This document shows positions 1 to 6,710 of a stretch of 8,824 nucleotides of DNA, piece after piece. How positions within the stretch are numbered: position 1 is the stretch's first letter; each line of letters opens with the position of its first letter. Under the pieces are notes generated by a model that saw nothing but the letters and a program-made list of their open reading frames with translations, was not told the origin of the DNA and ran no database searches. The stretch comes from Oxalobacteraceae bacterium UBA6704 (lineage in GTDB: Bacteria > Pseudomonadota > Gammaproteobacteria > Burkholderiales > Burkholderiaceae_D): assembly GCA_002454505.1 (NCBI GenBank), contig DKJA01000126.1:1-8824 (forward strand). Reading direction: 5' to 3'. The position numbers were made by a program, and so were the translations under genes.

Positions 1-48
1 GGGTTGACCCCAAGGTTGGACACGAGCTGGACAGTTGATGCGACCGGA

Positions 49-1749
49 TCAGAACTCTTCCCAGTCGTCGCCGGCGGCGGCGGGCTGCTTGCGCGGTGCG
101 GGTTTGACTGGTGCCGCGACGGGTGCGACAGCCAGCTTCCGCTTTGTGGCGGGCGCGGGGGCAGGGCGGCGCGGGGCGACCGGCGGTGGGGCGACGATGA
201 CCTGGCTGGTCTTGAAGACTGCCACCACCTGCCGCAGCCGCTCGGCCTGCTCCTGCATCGATTCGGCGGCAGCGGCGGCTTCTTCCACCAGCGCGGCGTT
301 CTGCTGCGTCACCTGGTCCATCTGCGTGATGGCGTCGTTCACCTGGCCGATGCCGGCGCTCTGCTCTTCGCTGGCGTTGGCGATCTCACCCATGATGTCG
401 GTCACACGGGCGATGCTGGCGACGATCTCCGACATCGTCTTGCCCGCTTCGTCCACCAGCCGCGTGCCGGAATCCACGTTCGTGACGGAGTCCGTGATCA
501 GCTGCTTGATGTCCTTGGCGGCGGCCGCCGAGCGCTGCGCGAGGTTGCGCACTTCGCTGGCGACGACGGCGAAGCCGCGGCCCTGTTCGCCCGCGCGGGC
601 CGCTTCCACCGCGGCGTTCAATGCCAGGATATTGGTCTGGAAGGCGATGCCATCGATGACGGCAATGATGTCCACGATCTTGCGCGACGAATCGTTGATC
701 GACGACATCGTGCCGACCACCTGGCCGACCACGTCGCCGCCCTTGATTGCAATGGTGGAAGCGTCGCGCGCCAGTTGATTCGCCTGGCGCGCATTGTCCG
801 CATTCTGCTTCACCGTGGATGTCAGCTCTTCCATCGACGACGCCGTTTCCTCCAGCGCGCTGGCCTGCTGCTCGGTGCGGGCCGACAGATCCTGGTTGCC
901 GGCGGCGATCTCGCCGGAGGCAATCGCGATCGACTGCGTGCCCGACTGCACCTCGGTGACGACGCCGGCCAGCGACTCGTTCATCCGCTGCAGCGACTGC
1001 ATCAGCTCGCCGATCTCGTCGCGTGCGGTGCTATCGATGCGGGTGGTCAGGTCGCCGTCGGCAACGGTGCGCGCCACGTTCACTGCTTCCGACAAAGGCC
1101 GCGTGATGCTGCGGGCAATCAGGTAAGCCACCACGGCACTCAGCGCGAGCAGCAGCGCCGTGAGCAGCATCGTCAGCTGGCGGCTGCGTTCGGTCACCTG
1201 GCGGATCTCGGCGGCCATGTCGTTCAGCACGGTGCGCTCGTAGGCCTGCAGCGCTTTCATGCCGGCCAGGTAGCCATCGGCGGCGGGCGTGAAACTGTCC
1301 TTGTAGACGCGCGCCGCAAGCTCGGCATCGCCGGCCTTGTTCGCATCGAGCAGCGCCTGCTTGGTTTCGACGAACTTGGCGCGCACCGCCAGCGTGGCAT
1401 CGTAGCGGGCGCGCTCTTCCGGCGTGCTGATCAGCTCGCCCATCTTCTTGTTCAGGTCGTTGCCGGCCTTCGAGCCGTCCGCCAGAATCTGGCCGAAGGT
1501 TTCGGACAGCGACGTATCGGTGCTCTTGGCGATGATGGTGGTGCGCGCGATCGTCACGCTGGTCTGCGCATACCAGTCGCTGGCGATGCGTTCGCGGGTC
1601 AGTGGTTCTTCCATCATGCGGCGCGTGGCCTCGGCATTCTGGTGCGCCCCGTACAGCGCGTAAGTTGTGGAAACGAGAGCCAGTACAAGCACCACTGCAA
1701 AGCCGAGTGCGAGACGGGTGCCAATGCGGAGCTGTAACAAAAAGTTCAT
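49..1749 (-). CDS. Methyl-accepting chemotaxis protein with C-terminal tether
   Basis: This is a 566-residue inner-membrane chemoreceptor that would sense a periplasmic ligand and control CheA through CheW. A first membrane helix spans about residues 12-33. A helical periplasmic domain (about 34-190, four-helix-bundle-like) follows, then a second membrane helix (about 192-213) and a HAMP region (about 214-266, with the ITRPL start). The long signalling coiled coil carries the highly conserved hairpin tip around 369-397 (AFQTNILALNAAVEAARAGE). A Pro/Ala/Lys-rich linker (about 520-558) leads to the terminal DWEEF, which resembles the NWETF pentapeptide that docks CheR/CheB in high-abundance receptors. 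The ATG is preceded on its strand by AAAGG (1758-1762) at 8-nt spacing, supporting this start. No che genes are visible nearby, so it is probably an orphan receptor. The ligand is unknown. The long plus-strand frames over it are shadows. Confidence 0.96.
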   Translation of the reverse strand: MNFLLQLRIGTRLALGFAVVLVLALVSTTYALYGAHQNAEATRRMMEEPLTRERIASDWYAQTSVTIARTTIIAKSTDTSLSETFGQILADGSKAGNDLNKKMGELISTPEERARYDATLAVRAKFVETKQALLDANKAGDAELAARVYKDSFTPAADGYLAGMKALQAYERTVLNDMAAEIRQVTERSRQLTMLLTALLLALSAVVAYLIARSITRPLSEAVNVARTVADGDLTTRIDSTARDEIGELMQSLQRMNESLAGVVTEVQSGTQSIAIASGEIAAGNQDLSARTEQQASALEETASSMEELTSTVKQNADNARQANQLARDASTIAIKGGDVVGQVVGTMSSINDSSRKIVDIIAVIDGIAFQTNILALNAAVEAARAGEQGRGFAVVASEVRNLAQRSAAAAKDIKQLITDSVTNVDSGTRLVDEAGKTMSEIVASIARVTDIMGEIANASEEQSAGIGQVNDAITQMDQVTQQNAALVEEAAAAAESMQEQAERLRQVVAVFKTSQVIVAPPPVAPRRPAPAPATKRKLAVAPVAAPVKPAPRKQPAAAGDDWEEF

Positions 1750-1900
1750 AAATGAAACCTTTATTGAGGAACCGCCAGTATGTCAGTTTAGTTGCTAAGT
1801 GGAAATACTTACGACCGTTCTTTTTGCCACCGTTGTAGCGGCACGACGGTCCCGTCCGGCATGCTACAGTGACAATCTTTCATTTCCGGATGATGACGCG

Positions 1901-2737
1901 ATGGCGAATGCAATGGGCGGGACGGTGCTGCATCGGGATACGGTAATACAAATCGAGGGCGACGGGGCGGACGCGATACTGCTGCTGCACGGCTGGCCCG
2001 ACACGGCCGCGCTGTGGGACCGGCAGGTGGCCGCGCTGGCGCCGCATTTCCGTTGCATCCGCTTCACGTGGCCCGGCTTCGAACCGGGCGCAGCGCACCG
2101 CGAACACTCGCTGGACTCGCTCATCGCGCTGTGCGAAGCGGCGGCGCGGCAGGCCAGCCCCGGTCGTCCGGTAACGTTGCTTTTGCACGACTGGGGCTGC
2201 CTGTTCGGCTACCAGTTCGCGCTGCGGCATCCGGAACTGGTGTCCCGCGTGATCGGCGTGGACATCGGCGACGCCGGCTCGCGCGCTCACCGCGCATCGA
2301 TGGGCCTGAAAGGCAAGCTGGGCGCTGCGGCCTATCAGCTGTGGCTGGCCGCCGCGTGGCGCATCGGCGGCGGCACGGGCACGGCGATGACGCGCTGGAT
2401 GGCCCGCAAGATGGGTGTGCCGGCGGCGCCCGAGTCGCTCACCGTGCAAAAGAACTATGCTTACTATTCCACGTGGACGGGCAAGTTCCGCGACGCGAAG
2501 ATCTTCCGTCCCACGTGCCCGATGCTGTTCATTTACGGCACACGCAAGCCGTTCATGTTCCATTCGCCCAAGTGGGCTGCCGAGGTGGAGAAAAAGCCGG
2601 GCAGCCGCGTGGTGGCGATGGACACGGACCACTGGCCGATGCTGCGCCAGCCGGACGCTTTCAACCAACTGGTGCTGGACTGGCTGGCACCGGCCCAACT
2701 CGACGAGGACCACCATGCACTACCTGCTGACCTATGA
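1901..2737 (+). CDS. Alpha/beta hydrolase, Asp-nucleophile (epoxide hydrolase/dehalogenase-like)
   Basis: This is a probable cytosolic alpha/beta hydrolase of 278 residues from the chosen ATG. The oxyanion-type HGWPD motif lies near residues 30-34. The nucleophile elbow is HDWG with Asp97, as in epoxide hydrolases and haloalkane dehalogenases; Ser hydrolases have GxSxG instead. The catalytic His is probably H244 in DTDHWP. A cap region (about 125-200) contains YAYYSTW, whose tyrosines could act as epoxide-polarising residues. The usual acidic triad residue after the penultimate strand is not obvious: the place reads FIYGTRKPFM. A GTG at 1799 would add 34 residues with poor family resemblance, so I prefer ATG 1901; ATG 1913 is also possible. 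Neither start has a strong ribosome binding site. It overlaps the next gene by 23 bp, suggesting one transcript. The substrate cannot be told from sequence. Confidence 0.88.
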   Translation: MANAMGGTVLHRDTVIQIEGDGADAILLLHGWPDTAALWDRQVAALAPHFRCIRFTWPGFEPGAAHREHSLDSLIALCEAAARQASPGRPVTLLLHDWGCLFGYQFALRHPELVSRVIGVDIGDAGSRAHRASMGLKGKLGAAAYQLWLAAAWRIGGGTGTAMTRWMARKMGVPAAPESLTVQKNYAYYSTWTGKFRDAKIFRPTCPMLFIYGTRKPFMFHSPKWAAEVEKKPGSRVVAMDTDHWPMLRQPDAFNQLVLDWLAPAQLDEDHHALPADL

Positions 2738-3011
2738 CCTGGCGGACGACTACCTGGAACGCCGCGGCGAATTCCGCGACGAGCACCTGAAACTGGCGTG
2801 GGACGCCGTCGAGCGGGGCGAGATCCTGCTGGCCGGCGCCGTCGGCGAACCGATCGGCAATGCGCTGCTGCTGTTCACGATCGACGATCCGGCAATCGCC
2901 GAAGCATTCGCCCGCGCCGACCCGTACGTGCAGCATGGTCTGGTGCGCAACTGGACGGTGCGCAAGTGGCACACCGTGGTGGGCGAGGGAGCCGATACGC
3001 CGGTCCGCTGA
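2715..3011 (+). CDS. YciI-like (YCII family) protein
   Basis: This is a 98-residue protein with the pattern of the YCII family, small dimeric alpha+beta barrel proteins. It starts with the beta strand MHYLLTYD, then has the R-x-x-H helix region (REFRDEHL, H24), a central LAGAVGEP turn, and FARADPYVQHGLV around 65-77, which carries the family's Asp-Pro and Gly-Leu positions. The length is normal for the family. Members have been proposed as small enzymes or accessory domains, and the exact reaction here is unknown. ATG 2715 is favoured by GAGGA at 2705-2709 with 5-nt spacing. It lies inside the 3' end of the hydrolase gene in another frame, so the two are probably translationally coupled and may act in the same pathway. 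Confidence 0.88.
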   Translation: MHYLLTYDLADDYLERRGEFRDEHLKLAWDAVERGEILLAGAVGEPIGNALLLFTIDDPAIAEAFARADPYVQHGLVRNWTVRKWHTVVGEGADTPVR

Positions 3012-3074
3012 GGCGTTTCCGTTCCCGGTTTTTTGCAGTTCATGCCGTTTTATGGACGCTCCGTCGCACACCGG

Positions 3075-3103
3075 TGGAGCGCCATAGCGCCTTTAGGTAC
3101 AGT
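3075..3103 (+). promoter_or_regulatory. Putative promoter of small-protein gene A
   Basis: A possible -35 TGGAGC (3075-3080) and -10 TACAGT (3098-3103) are 17 bp apart. The -10 is a fair sigma70 match and the -35 is weak. The main support is that the same arrangement, in the larger word CCTTTAGGTACAGT, is kept in front of the paralogue at 4327-4355. An alternative sigma factor or an activator binding upstream is possible. Confidence 0.5.
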
Positions 3104-3149
3104 TCAATCATCGAACAACGCATTGAACCGAAACCTTCAGGAGAACATC

Positions 3150-3350
3150 ATGAACGCACTCAAACACATGGAAGCCATCTTCGTCGCCATCGCCGCCGTG
3201 GCACTGGGCATCGCCTTCGCCACCACCGAACCGAAAGCGCTGGACGTGGCAGCCGACAGCGGCATCGTCGCCAAGGCCGAGGTCAACATGCCGGTCGTGG
3301 TGGTCGCAGCGAAACGCCTGTCGGCTGCCGAGAAAGCCGCGCTGATCTGA
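3150..3350 (+). CDS. Small exported or membrane-anchored protein, paralogue A
   Basis: This is a 66-residue protein of unknown function, paralogous to the one at 4416-4616. The N-terminus MNALKHMEA is nearly identical in the pair. A hydrophobic stretch follows (about 10-24) and ends in AFA before TTEPKALDVAAD, so a signal peptidase I site after A24 is plausible, leaving a mature peptide of about 42 residues. The C-terminal half has MPVVVVAAKRL followed by SAAEKAALI; the PVV, KR and AEKAAL parts are shared with the paralogue. The start is well supported: AGGAGA at 3139-3144, 5 nt before the ATG. It has its own promoter-like block. It ends 11 bp from the convergent membrane-protein gene, with no strong terminator between. 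The pairwise conservation argues that it is a real gene. No function is assigned. Confidence 0.82.
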   Translation: MNALKHMEAIFVAIAAVALGIAFATTEPKALDVAADSGIVAKAEVNMPVVVVAAKRLSAAEKAALI

Positions 3351-3361
3351 TTCAACGAGGC

Positions 3362-4195
3362 TTAACGATGGACCGAGACGGGCTTCACCCATCCCCGCCT
3401 TTGCAAGTGACACACACTCGTGCACACCACCGCCGGCGCAAGCAGGTTCAGGAACGGCACCAGCATCATCAGCACCAGCAGCAGCCCAAGCATGAAGATG
3501 GCCGGCCCTTGTGCCGCCGCCAGCCGGCGCTGCTGGTCCGTATCGAGCAGTCCCTCGGCGGCCGCCGGATACATGAACCGCACGTTCCACGCGATCAGCG
3601 CGCGGAGCAGCACAAACGCAGTCCACACCGGAATCAGCAAGGCCAGCAGCGATAATGCCTGCCGCAGCCGGTTCGGTGCCGCCACGTCAACCGCCGCCGG
3701 CTGCCAGTCGGCATAACGCCGCGCTACCACCTCCCGCGCACGCCGCAAGCAAACCCATGGCGCCGCCACGCGCGCCGTGGACAGCGTGCCGACAACGAAG
3801 ATCAACACGTACACGAACGCGACCAGTGCCAGCAGCACCAGCGCCACCTGCACCACCGACAGCAGCGTCTTCGCGAGCCCGCCCAGTGCATTGAGGTTGA
3901 CGATGCTGCCCATGTTCGACAGCGTCGCCGGTCCGCTCGCCATGCCGGGCCCCAGATTCAGCACGCCGAGGCTGAGCAAGCCACCCACGCCCACCAGCGC
4001 CGTCGCCATGCTGAGCTCCTGGAAGAAACCGGCAAACCGGTAATACAACCACAGCCACAAGAACACCACGGCCATGCTGCACAGCGCCGAGCGCCACCAC
4101 AGGCCGGCATGGCGGGTGTCGCGCAGGCCGAGGCCCACGCAGGCCAGCGCTTCGCGGAAGGCCTGGTATCGAATCTGAAGGAAGTCTTTGAGCAT
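3362..4195 (-). CDS. EI24/CysZ-like multipass membrane protein
   Basis: This is a 277-residue integral membrane protein from the preferred ATG at 4195. Hydrophobic segments lie at about 36-53, 62-84, 108-139, 180-201 and 231-256. The last one, with VPFLNLLAP around 246-254 followed by a short basic tail, resembles the C-terminal signature of EI24-domain (CysZ-related) proteins. N-terminal KDFLQIRYQAFREAL also resembles the amphipathic start of that family. No sulfate-assimilation gene is near, so a CysZ function should not be assumed. An in-frame ATG at 4234 would add 13 basic residues, but it lies inside a perfect TATAAT hexamer read on this strand, so it is more likely promoter. Neither ATG has a clear ribosome binding site. 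The gene is divergent from small gene B, convergent with small gene A, and sandwiched between the two duplicated units. Confidence 0.65.
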   Translation of the reverse strand: MLKDFLQIRYQAFREALACVGLGLRDTRHAGLWWRSALCSMAVVFLWLWLYYRFAGFFQELSMATALVGVGGLLSLGVLNLGPGMASGPATLSNMGSIVNLNALGGLAKTLLSVVQVALVLLALVAFVYVLIFVVGTLSTARVAAPWVCLRRAREVVARRYADWQPAAVDVAAPNRLRQALSLLALLIPVWTAFVLLRALIAWNVRFMYPAAAEGLLDTDQQRRLAAAQGPAIFMLGLLLVLMMLVPFLNLLAPAVVCTSVCHLQRRGWVKPVSVHR

Positions 4196-4232
4196 GGGGC
4201 AATGGGTTGATGGCGCAGCGCGCCGACTGCGC

Positions 4233-4238
4233 ATTATA
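4233..4238 (-). promoter_or_regulatory. Putative -10 box of the EI24-like gene
   Basis: Read on the minus strand this is TATAAT, an exact sigma70 -10 match. It would start transcription about 30 nt upstream of ATG 4195. No good -35 is seen at 16-18 bp. It overlaps the alternative ATG at 4234, which is why that start is disfavoured. Confidence 0.45.
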
Positions 4239-4326
4239 GAGTGCGCGGCCGGGCAGCTCGGCCGTAATCCCCGGCGCCGGATTTTTGCGTTTCATGCCGC
4301 CTTTTGCGCGCTTCGTCGCAGGCCGG

Positions 4327-4355
4327 TGGAGAGGCAGGGAGCCTTTAGGTACAGT
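4327..4355 (+). promoter_or_regulatory. Putative promoter of small-protein gene B
   Basis: TGGAGA (4327-4332) and TACAGT (4350-4355) are separated by 17 bp, the same geometry as for paralogue A. It lies about 90 bp from the divergent -10 of the EI24-like gene, so both genes share this intergenic control region. Confidence 0.5.
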
Positions 4356-4415
4356 ACAACCATCGCAGCACCGAACGTTAAACAGTCATCAAAACCCAAC
4401 CTGAAGGAGAACATC

Positions 4416-4616
4416 ATGAATGCACTGAAACACATGGAAGCCGTCTTTGTCGTCGTCGCCGCCGTGGCACTGAGCGTGACGTTCTTCACCACCGAAACGA
4501 AGCCGCTGGACGTGGCCGCGGACAGCACGATCGCCGTGCAGAACGTGGCCGACATTCCGGTCGTGACGATCGTCGGCAAACGGATCAACAGCGCCGAAAA
4601 AGCCGCCCTGATGTAA
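4416..4616 (+). CDS. Small membrane-anchored or exported protein, paralogue B
   Basis: This 66-residue protein of unknown function has the same length as paralogue A and aligns with it without gaps. The first nine residues are the same (MNALKHMEA). The hydrophobic segment (about 10-24) ends in VTFFTTE instead of AFATTE, so the AxA cleavage site seen in A is missing; B may stay as a membrane anchor or be cut elsewhere. The LDVAADS segment, the PVV strand, KR and SAEKAAL are conserved. AAGGAGA (4404-4410) sits 5 nt before the ATG, a strong start. The final codons form the left arm of a terminator hairpin. A role as a secreted or periplasmic peptide is only a guess. Confidence 0.82.
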   Translation: MNALKHMEAVFVVVAAVALSVTFFTTETKPLDVAADSTIAVQNVADIPVVTIVGKRINSAEKAALM

Positions 4617-4632
4617 AGCCGGGCGGCTTTTT
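4597..4632 (+). terminator. Rho-independent terminator of small gene B, overlapping its stop
   Basis: The arms AAAAAGCCGCCC (4597-4608) and GGGCGGCTTTTT (4621-4632) pair fully around a 12-nt loop that contains the TAA stop codon. The left arm is coding sequence for the conserved C-terminal EKAAL. It separates the small gene from serS. Confidence 0.85.
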
Positions 4633-4648
4633 CGCCCCGGTCAAACTC

Positions 4649-4678
4649 TCGAAGGAAGTGGCGTCGTCTTGGTACAAT
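4649..4678 (+). promoter_or_regulatory. Putative serS promoter
   Basis: TACAAT at 4673-4678 is a good -10. A weak -35-like TCGAAG lies at 4649-4654, 18 bp upstream. Transcription would start near 4685, giving a leader of only about 24 nt before the ATG at 4709. Confidence 0.5.
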
Positions 4679-4708
4679 TGGGGTTTCGACATACGCGGCA
4701 TCGCCCCC

Positions 4709-5998
<1,290 letters not shown>

Positions 5999-6005
5999 AA
6001 AAGCC

Positions 6006-6034
6006 CTTCCATTTTCGCTACGGGCTGCTATAAT
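6006..6034 (+). promoter_or_regulatory. Putative promoter of the first tRNA-Ser
   Basis: A perfect TATAAT (6029-6034) lies 27 bp before the tRNA. The -35 is weak (CTTCCA at 6006-6011, 17-bp spacing). The leader contains a small TTCTC/GAGAA stem just before the mature 5' end. Read-through from serS could also supply this tRNA. Confidence 0.6.
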
Positions 6035-6061
6035 CTTGCCTTCTCGCAGCGATGTGAGAAA

Positions 6062-6154
<93 letters not shown>

Positions 6155-6161
6155 AAAGAAG

Positions 6162-6194
6162 AAAAAGGCCACCCCTGCGGGTGGCCTTTTTTTT
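6162..6194 (+). terminator. Terminator of tRNA-Ser copy 1, likely bidirectional
   Basis: GGCCACCC (6167-6174) and GGGTGGCC (6179-6186) pair around CTGC. Five A precede the stem and eight T follow it (6187-6194), so the element could work in both directions. The loop is the centre of a much longer inverted repeat that reaches back into the tRNA (6129) and forward to 6225. Confidence 0.92.
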
Positions 6195-6200
6195 CTTTAT

Positions 6201-6307
6201 TGGACGGAAGAGGGTGGGATTCGAAGACGACGCGCCTGCAGGCGCTAGGCTCCCCGAATCGCCCATCTGCTGGCCCTCCGGGCCAGCCCCGCGCGCCGAG
6301 GGCGCGC
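6201..6307. repeat. tRNA-linked inverted element, copy R1
   Basis: The element has three parts. Positions 6201-6225 are an inverted, slightly decayed copy of the adjacent tRNA's 3' end, from CCA back to the T-loop TTCGAA. Positions 6231-6272 are a box containing CTAGGCTCCCCGAATCGCC that is 40/42 identical to 6766-6807. Then come two hairpins: GCTGGCCC/GGGCCAGC (6269-6287) and GCGCGCC/GGCGCGC (6291-6307). Inside the box GCGCCTGCAGGCGC is a perfect palindrome. No protein coding is supported. I do not recognise a named repeat family. It could be a non-autonomous repeat or a structured RNA on either strand. Confidence 0.8.
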
Positions 6308-6469
6308 GACGTATGCCTCCATCTATAGACGAGGCTGGCACAAGGCGTCTGCAGTAAATATCTGCAGTTCCTGCTGGTGGTCCGATGCCTCCATCGCTTC
6401 AGGTCGTAGCGCGTTTGCCTCGGCACCGCGGAAGTTTTTCAGCGTCCTGAACCGCCATCCCCCCAAGGT
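6308..6469. other. Intergenic spacer between R1 and the second tRNA promoter
   Basis: No supported gene lies here. It holds two copies of ATGCCTCCATC (6313-6323 and 6385-6395), a small GCCTC/GAGGC hairpin around 6315-6335, and a paired CTGCAG (6349-6354 and 6362-6367) around TAAATAT. Each is too short to name. The region is less GC-biased than the flanking genes. Confidence 0.5.
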
Positions 6470-6498
6470 TTGACACAACGCTAACCCTACAGTAATAT
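6470..6498 (+). promoter_or_regulatory. Strong promoter of the second tRNA-Ser
   Basis: A perfect -35 TTGACA (6470-6475), a 17-bp spacer and a -10 TAATAT (6493-6498) make this the best sigma70 match in the window. The start would be near 6505, leaving about 75 nt of 5' leader to be processed before the tRNA at 6581. Confidence 0.85.
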
Positions 6499-6580
6499 CA
6501 CGCCTCCTGAGCTCAGACAGCAGTCTCGACTCAAGTGCGCAGGGGCCAGTTTCATCAAACGCCTCGCCGCAACAAGACCA

Positions 6581-6670
6581 GGAAAGGTGGCAGAGTGGTC
6601 GAATGCACCGGACTCGAAATCCGGCGTACGTTTAGGCGTACCGTGAGTTCGAATCTCACCCTTTCCGCCA
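6581..6670 (+). tRNA. tRNA-Ser (anticodon CGA), copy 2
   Basis: This is a 90-nt class II tRNA with encoded CCA. The acceptor GGAAAGG (6581-6587) pairs with CCTTTCC (6660-6666). The anticodon stem CCGGA/TCCGG encloses the same loop CTCGAAA, so the anticodon is again CGA (6615-6617). The variable arm is GTACG/CGTAC and the T arm GTGAG-TTCGAAT-CTCAC. It differs from copy 1 by compensated changes in most stems, so it is not a recent tandem duplicate, yet the D-arm region GTGGCAGAGTGGTCGAATG is identical. Confidence 0.98.
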
Positions 6671-6678
6671 GTTAAAAG

Positions 6679-6710
6679 AAAATCGCTCCTCCTTGGAGCG
6701 ATTTTTTTTT
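6679..6710 (+). terminator. Terminator of tRNA-Ser copy 2, likely bidirectional
   Basis: AAAATCGCTCC (6679-6689) pairs with GGAGCGATTTT (6695-6705) around TCCTT and is followed by a T-run (6702-6710). On the minus strand the same stem is followed by TTTTCTTTT, so it could also stop transcripts from the alpha-galactosidase gene. Confidence 0.92.

Larger units (their letters stand above)
3029..3350 (+). repeat. Duplicated unit, copy A (promoter block plus small-protein gene)
   Basis: This block is the first of two related units; the second is at 4281-4616. The upstream part aligns without gaps over the stretch from TTCATGCCG (3039) to the TACAGT hexamer (3098): shared words sit at the same distances in both copies (TTCATGCCG 59 bp, CGTCGCA 36 bp and CCGGTGGAG 27 bp above TACAGT). 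The leader between the presumed transcription start and the ribosome binding site is much less similar. The coding part then matches again over its full length. It looks like an ancient gene duplication with the regulatory region kept under selection. Confidence 0.85.
4281..4616 (+). repeat. Duplicated unit, copy B (promoter block plus small-protein gene)
   Basis: This is the second copy of the unit at 3029-3350. It shares the T-run followed by GC and TTCATGCCG (4291-4299), CGTCGCA (4314-4320), CCGGTGGAG (4323-4331), CCTTTAGGTACAGT (4342-4355), the GGAGAACATCATGAA translation start and the whole reading frame. The two units are direct repeats flanking the EI24-like gene, so recombination between them could delete it, although their divergence probably makes this rare. 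Confidence 0.85.

Noticed and set aside
4..1737. A 577-codon plus-strand frame across the chemoreceptor gene
   Set aside because: It is antisense to a clear MCP, has the His/Arg/Gly-rich composition typical of GC-rich shadow frames and matches no domain.
1750..1900. A flagellar sigma28 or sigma54 promoter for the chemoreceptor
   Set aside because: The best sigma28-like match (TAAG, 12 bp, GCAACTAA) has wrong spacing, and TGGCA at the minus strand lacks a TTGC partner at the proper distance.
1799..1900. N-terminal extension of the hydrolase from GTG 1799, perhaps a signal peptide
   Set aside because: The segment has charged residues and no convincing hydrophobic core or cleavage site, and lies in the probable promoter region.
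6201..6225. A second, minus-strand tRNA gene converging on tRNA copy 1
   Set aside because: Only the T-loop and acceptor 3' side are present; no D arm, anticodon arm or 5' acceptor strand can be found in the following box.
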